Below, in pieces: positions 60,401-64,000 of a stretch of 64,000 bases of DNA. The stretch is from positions 2,294,001-2,358,000 of the forward strand of contig OY762279.1 in NCBI GenBank assembly GCA_963665455.1. Reading direction: 5' to 3'. The position numbers and the translations under genes are program-made. The notes under the pieces were generated by a model. That model did no database searches. It was not told the DNA's origin and saw nothing but the letters and a program-made list of their open reading frames with translations. This DNA is from VXNE01 sp963665455 (GTDB lineage Bacteria > Pseudomonadota > Gammaproteobacteria > Pseudomonadales > Azotimanducaceae). Numbering within the stretch: position 1 is the first letter of the stretch; each line of letters begins with the position of its first letter.

Positions 60401-61675
60401 GGGCATCGTGGGCACACCGGCCCGCAGCAGGAGCGCCGCGCACTCCGCCGCCACCCAGTGGTAGCCGTACTCCGTTGCGCCCGCGCCGTAGGTCGCCACC
60501 AACTCGCGCCAGGCGTAGTCTCGTAGCATCTCGTGGCCGCGCCAACCGAACGCCAGCCCTTCGTAGAGGAGATCGAGGCAGGGGAATCCCACCCTGGCGG
60601 GGAAGATGCGTTGGTCGCGCTTGGCGGCCAGGGCGTTGGTGACCAGGGCGAGCTCGGCGTCGCGCTCGACGTGCCGGCGGTCGGCGGCCTTCAGCAATTC
60701 CTGAAGCAGGGCGATCGATTCCGGGGTGTCCGTGCGCACCAGGGACAGCAGCGCCATGGCGAACGCCCGGGAGTCCGGAAACACGATGCGCCTGCGCGTG
60801 CCGCGTTTCTCGGCCGCGATGGCGGCGTCGATATGCGCCTTGGCGTCGGCGTCGTCCCCGCGGAGCACGGCGATCAGCGCCCGCGTGGCGGCCAGTCCCG
60901 TTGCCGCCGCGCGGGAGTCGCGGTCCGCTTCCGGCAGGCCGGCGAAGACCTCTTCGGCGGCGTCGAACCGCCCTTGGAGGATGTGCAGGAAGGCGATGTC
61001 CGCGGCATGGCTCGACAGTTCGCCGGAGAGACGCCGGCACGCTTCGATGACGGGTTCCGCCGGCACGCAGGCATGGATGACGTAGTCGAGGCAGTCCGTC
61101 AACGCGGGTTCTAGGTATCGTGGCGGCAGTTGCGCCAGGAGATCGGCGGCGAGCGGGTTTGCCAGGAACCACCAACTCCCTGCGGCGGGGCATTCGCCGC
61201 CCGTGAGTTCGTCGAGCGCGACGAAGTCCCCGAGGACGACATGGGTGCGGAACAGCATCGCTTGGTCCGAGCCGTCCCAGGGACTCGACGGACCGGTCTG
61301 GAAGAACGCGCTCACGATCCCGGCGAGGGCAGACGCCTGATGCGCCGCCCGCGTGAGGAACAGCTCCCAATCCGGTTGCGCACGAACGCCATCGTGCCGG
61401 CGGTTGACGATGCCGGCGGCCTCAAGCTCCTGGATGGCCGTGCGGATCTGTTTGTCTTGCAGCCGGTAGCCGGCCACGGTGACGTTGGCCGCGGAAAGCA
61501 CCTTGCGCAGGCGGACAACACCCAATGCACAGGGCGCCAACGCCCCGATGGCTTGGGCGACGGCCCGGGTGGGCGGGGGTAGGGCGCCGTATGGGGTGGC
61601 AGCAGGGCTCGGGGCGGGGGTTGGGGCGGAATCTGCCACGGGGAGAGGATGCCAAGTGGCGTGGTCGCGGGTCAA
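57491..61675 (-). CDS. Large SNF2-family DEAD/DEAH helicase-like ATPase
   Basis: A 1394-residue protein. The C-terminal 500 residues are a full SNF2 motor: CLADDMGLGKTVQALAI (Walker A near residue 950), VLDEAQAIKN (motif II near 1046), TTGTPIQNNLMDLHSLF, and the second RecA domain with LVFSQFVKHLKLVEEHL, AGGVGLNLTAADYVIHMDPW and QASDRAHRIGQ. The N-terminal 850 residues are not recognised; a TPR-like helical region (residues 200-450) and beta-rich parts are visible. The TTG at 61675 or GTG at 61639 are possible starts. SNF2 proteins remodel or translocate on DNA; the role here is unknown. Upstream, 61676-61931 holds no recognised feature. Confidence 0.9.
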   Translation of the reverse strand: MTRDHATWHPLPVADSAPTPAPSPAATPYGALPPPTRAVAQAIGALAPCALGVVRLRKVLSAANVTVAGYRLQDKQIRTAIQELEAAGIVNRRHDGVRAQPDWELFLTRAAHQASALAGIVSAFFQTGPSSPWDGSDQAMLFRTHVVLGDFVALDELTGGECPAAGSWWFLANPLAADLLAQLPPRYLEPALTDCLDYVIHACVPAEPVIEACRRLSGELSSHAADIAFLHILQGRFDAAEEVFAGLPEADRDSRAAATGLAATRALIAVLRGDDADAKAHIDAAIAAEKRGTRRRIVFPDSRAFAMALLSLVRTDTPESIALLQELLKAADRRHVERDAELALVTNALAAKRDQRIFPARVGFPCLDLLYEGLAFGWRGHEMLRDYAWRELVATYGAGATEYGYHWVAAECAALLLRAGVPTMPGDTLAVDDHAELGTTSLTTLAAPAPEWERSLRALEQYAYDTAGQASRQRAEGPERRLAWEIQEGFAHVELMAREQRRNKSGTWGKGRKVSLKRLAHEGHTFDFLRDEDRAAAAAITVSHGWYGDDRYALGAEGLYALAGHPHVFNADGETVDVVRREVELRIDEDAEWVTATIEPHPPEVDADTDYACHLSGRRCEVTHFTPGRQRLLEIVPPEGIKLPRTARPRLMEAVSALVSEVRVHGGVDDDAPGTSLVEADPEPWVRLEPFDAGLKAALAVEPVADSGICFEPGAGGVTVFAVRDGESVRARRDLDAERGAVADLIERCPVLAPRPTEQQPLLLPEPVDCLEFLDRLQGAGARCKWPRGEPLRIVARASAKSLALNVKSAAEWLRASGELRVDAERLLDLQRLFALLEAHPGSRFLELEPGEFLALTDGFRRQLDDLASLAAPASGGAMTLHPMGALALDDLLEDAELTADQAWRERRARLAAAESFEPELPSTLQAELRPYQLDGFRWLSRLSRWGAGACLADDMGLGKTVQALAILVERAPDGPALVVAPTSVVANWADEARRFAPTLRVKRLVGSASSRARLLEAPSPFDLYLTTYGLLQNDADALADVPWHSAVLDEAQAIKNPTAKRARAARRLGADFRLVTTGTPIQNNLMDLHSLFAFVNPGLLGSTERFRRHFGLPIERDGDEDARGRLRRVIAPFVLRRLKSEVIEDLPERTEIALHVEMSVEEAALYETIRERAVAELEETHAGTGDAQQRIRILAHLTRLRLACCNPRLVLDAGASAPPSSKLATFAATLDELLANRHKVLVFSQFVKHLKLVEEHLREAGIPYQYLDGATPAKTRAERIAAFQAGVGDAFLISLKAGGVGLNLTAADYVIHMDPWWNPAVEDQASDRAHRIGQTRPVTIYRLIAKGTIEEQIVDLHHRKRDLAERLLEGADAAARLDPEALLALLRQPLQRD

Positions 61676-61931
61676 CGGTTGTCGGCGGTGGTTGGGTGAA
61701 GGTGGGTGGGTTGCTTGGGCCGAGAATTGCGTGCTTGGCGTGGGTGGGGTCGGGTATTGGAGGTACCGCTCGAAAGGGAAGACGCCCCAGGATCGGCTTT
61801 CCTAGCTTGAGATGAGGGCGGCAGCTACTCCGGGGCAAGCCTCTCCGGTGGCGGCAACGCGAGTCTCTCGCGAGTGTTCTGCCAACATCTCCCCGACCGC
61901 GCGCAATGTGGCGATTAGCGGTGGCACCGCG

Positions 61932-62222
61932 TCACTCACGCGGACCGTCCATGCCGAAGCTGGTTCCGGCGACGGCGATTTTGTCCTTCACCGCCGCGAG
62001 GAACGACATGTGCGATTCACGGTCCGGCCAGTGGTTCCGCGCGATCGCCACGCCGTCGATCCCCATGTAGCGCTCGATCATGTCCGTCCGCTCGAGCGCG
62101 ACGGCCAAGCTGCCCGCGGGGCGCTCCGTAGCTGCGCGTGCGGCCGTATTGGCCTCGCCCAGCCGTGCGAAGTACTCGCGGTCGGCGTCGGAAACCATGC
62201 CGAAAAGGGCTGCCTTGTCCAC
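61932..62222 (-). CDS. Small hypothetical protein
   Basis: Ninety-six residues, GTG start. It reads MDKAALFGMVSDADREYFAR, LAVALERTDMIERYMGIDG, VAIARNHWPDRESHMSFLA. The amphipathic helical pattern and lack of repeats look protein-like, but no family is recognised and no clear ribosome-binding site precedes it. It lies between the helicase gene and the divergent CoA-transferase gene; 62223-62402 between them holds no recognised feature beyond the CoA-transferase ribosome-binding site. Confidence 0.5.
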   Translation of the reverse strand: MDKAALFGMVSDADREYFARLGEANTAARAATERPAGSLAVALERTDMIERYMGIDGVAIARNHWPDRESHMSFLAAVKDKIAVAGTSFGMDGPRE

Positions 62223-62402
62223 GGGAGGCTCAACTCGAGCGGGGCATGGGTGTGCATCCTACGCCGGTCCGGTGGCGGGCACTACGACCCCGGTTCCGAA
62301 CCGAGGCTTCCCTGTGGAGCAAGCCGGCGAAGCGTGGACCGTGGCCGCACGCTCGCGTAGGCTCCCGCATCCTTTCCGTAGCGGTTGCCAAAGGAGTTCC
62401 CG

Positions 62403-64000
62403 ATGGCCAAGGCGTTCGACGGGGTGCGCGTCGTCGATCTCTCGGACCGGCTGTCCGGCGCTTGGGCCGCGCGGCTGTTCGGTGACTACGGTGCCGATGT
62501 CGTGCTCGTGGAGCCGCCGGAAGGCCACGCGCTGCGCCACGAGCCGCCGTTTCTGCACGGCGAGCCCGGCTTGGAGCGTTCGATCCTGCACGCGTACGCG
62601 AATTGGAACAAGCGTTCCGTCGCCGTCCGCAACGCCGAAGAGACGGCCGCCCTTGCCGCGGACGCGGACGTGCTCGTCACCACGGCGGCCCCGCCTTGGC
62701 CGGAGGCCATCGAGGCGGCCGTCGCGGCGCTGCGGCGGGACGCGGTCCACTTGTCGATCACGCCGCACGGGCTCGAGGGACCCTTAGCATCGGTCCCCGG
62801 CGACAACCTGACTGGGTGCGCCCGAGTCGGCTGGAGCATCATCAACCGGCTCGCCGACGAACCGCCGCTACAGTTGCCGGTGCGCCAGGCTGGGTACATC
62901 GCGGGCGTTGCAGGGCACGTCGGCGCGGTCGCCGCCCTCCTGCGACGGCTACGCACGGGGGCGGGCGAGCGCGTGGACGTGAGCGAATTCGAGGCGCTCG
63001 CCCTGACCAACGCGCCCTGGGCGATCCTCGGCATCTTCATCGGCGGCGACCGCTTGGCCCACGGCCCGGGCGGTGCCCGCAAACGCGGCGAGCCGTCCCC
63101 ACTGTGGCAGGCGGCGAACGGTTCGATCAACTTCGGCTTTGGCGATTGGCCCCGCTGGCCGGAGGCGATGGAGCTGCTGGGCCTTGATGAATTGGCGCAC
63201 GATCCGGTCTACGAGCCGGTCCACGGCCGCAACACCCGGGATCCGTTGCCGGTGCGTCACGCGCTGGCCCGTGCCGCGGCGACCCGGGACAAGTGGGAAC
63301 TCTTCGACGGCTTGTCGCGCTTGCGTTGCCTGGCGGGCGTGGTGCAGGACGCGTCCGAGCTGGTCGAGAGCGAGCAACTGCACGCCAGGGGCTTCATCGT
63401 TCCGGGGCGCGTGAGTGAAGAGTCTGCCCGTGCGGCGGGTCCCTCCGCGCAGCTATCCGAGACCCCCTGGAGACTGGAACGGCCGGCGCCGCGCTTGGAT
63501 GAGCATGGCGCGGAGTTGCGGCCGGGCCGCGGCACGAGCGCCAAGGTTCCGGACACCTCCCCGTCGGCGGGATCGGACCTCCCCCTGGACGGCGTGCGCG
63601 TGCTCGCGTTCACCCAGGCGTGGGCGGGCACCTTCGGCACGGAACTCCTCGCCCGCCTCGGTGCCGACGTCGTGCAGATCGAATCGCGCAAGCGTCCCGA
63701 TGTGTGGCGGGGTGCCGGTGCGCCCGTGCCGCCGGCCGTGCGCCGGGACGACATCGACCAGAGCCCGCTCAACACCAACGGCATGTACAACTCCGTCAAC
63801 ATGAACAAGCGCGCGATCACGTTGGACATGACGCACGCGCGCGGCAAGGAGCTCTTCTGGCGGCTGGTGCCGCGCTTCGACGTGGTCTCGGACAACTTCA
63901 GTCCCCACGTGATGCCGAATTGGGGCGTCACCCTCGACACCCTGCGCGCCGTCAAGCCGGACATCGTGTTCGCCTCGGTCTCCGGCTTCGGCACCCGGGG
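62403..64000 (+). CDS. Tandem CaiB/BaiF CoA-transferase domain protein (3' end outside window)
   Basis: At least 532 residues, running off the right edge. Two class III CoA-transferase modules are visible. The first begins FDGVRVVDLSDRLSGAWAAR, has YGADVVLVEPPEGHALR and ANWNKRSVAV. The second starts near residue 395 with LDGVRVLAFTQAWAGTFGTE, LLARLGADVVQIE and NMNKRAITLDMTHARGKELF. In the first module the segment QAGYIAGVAGHVGAVAALL lacks the usual catalytic Asp (compare TGDAGTG in the other CoA-transferase), so that half may be structural or inactive. AAGGAG precedes the ATG. Confidence 0.9.
   Translation, partial: MAKAFDGVRVVDLSDRLSGAWAARLFGDYGADVVLVEPPEGHALRHEPPFLHGEPGLERSILHAYANWNKRSVAVRNAEETAALAADADVLVTTAAPPWPEAIEAAVAALRRDAVHLSITPHGLEGPLASVPGDNLTGCARVGWSIINRLADEPPLQLPVRQAGYIAGVAGHVGAVAALLRRLRTGAGERVDVSEFEALALTNAPWAILGIFIGGDRLAHGPGGARKRGEPSPLWQAANGSINFGFGDWPRWPEAMELLGLDELAHDPVYEPVHGRNTRDPLPVRHALARAAATRDKWELFDGLSRLRCLAGVVQDASELVESEQLHARGFIVPGRVSEESARAAGPSAQLSETPWRLERPAPRLDEHGAELRPGRGTSAKVPDTSPSAGSDLPLDGVRVLAFTQAWAGTFGTELLARLGADVVQIESRKRPDVWRGAGAPVPPAVRRDDIDQSPLNTNGMYNSVNMNKRAITLDMTHARGKELFWRLVPRFDVVSDNFSPHVMPNWGVTLDTLRAVKPDIVFASVSGFGTR

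Overview
The window is GC-rich Gram-negative bacterial DNA, most likely from an uncultured member of the Pseudomonadota. The evidence is a TonB-dependent receptor, outer-membrane-type lipoproteins, a c5-type cytochrome, a BCCT transporter and AhcY-type S-adenosylhomocysteine recycling. Class-level placement is not possible from sequence alone. Coding density is high. Many genes overlap by 4 bases (ATGA or GTGA), GTG and TTG starts are common, and many long antisense ORFs are composition shadows. I recognised no rRNA, tRNA, CRISPR array or replication origin.

Layout. 0-7.6 kb: a toxin-antitoxin and Fic region. It holds a PIN/Phd module with a palindromic operator, an LLM flavin oxidoreductase between a retropepsin-like protease gene and a copy of that gene's tail, a Fic protein, a UGA-containing SelW-like gene, ahcY, and an AbiEi-like/Fic fusion coupled to a broken PIN gene. 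7.6-15.7 kb: metabolic genes (HIT, LLM oxidoreductase, sulfatase, GH88/105-like hydrolase, carotenoid oxygenase, and a methionine aminotransferase coupled to an omega-amidase). 15.7-25 kb: mixed accessory DNA with a lipoprotein cytochrome, a decayed hipBA, an LRAT-like/membrane pair, an amidohydrolase with an in-frame TGA, a PIN remnant, an AAA/DUF4143 ATPase, an SDR/LLM pair and a solitary sulfur-binding HNH nuclease. 25-38 kb: MATE exporter, Fpg-type glycosylase, crotonase, a heptad-repeat coiled coil, a CinA-nucleotidyltransferase fusion, an alpha/beta hydrolase, a heterodimeric ABC exporter, an octaheme-TPR lipoprotein coupled to PPK2, and a thpR gene split by a 150-bp MITE. 39-44 kb: a probable phosphate-starvation locus with two PhoB-like boxes, an exported protein, a surface lipoprotein and a TonB-dependent receptor. 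44-64 kb: AAC(3)-like/BCCT operon, delta-class carbonic anhydrase, two CaiB/BaiF CoA-transferases (the second runs off the window), an enolase-superfamily enzyme, a D-aminoacylase-like enzyme, an F420-type PPOX protein, a duplicated-domain zinc-ribbon membrane protein, a nucleoside hydrolase and a large SNF2 helicase.

How the genes work together. Sulfur and one-carbon metabolism recurs: ahcY clears S-adenosylhomocysteine, and the aminotransferase/omega-amidase pair matches the glutamine-dependent last step of methionine salvage. Phosphate physiology recurs too (Pho-box locus, PPK2). Several enzymes belong to F420/FMN families (three LLM proteins, one PPOX), but no F420 biosynthesis gene is in view. 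The strongest new observation is the UGA-interrupted Rdx/SelW gene at 3058-3294. It implies that the organism makes selenocysteine. The second strongest is the MITE in thpR, whose removal restores the reading frame exactly.
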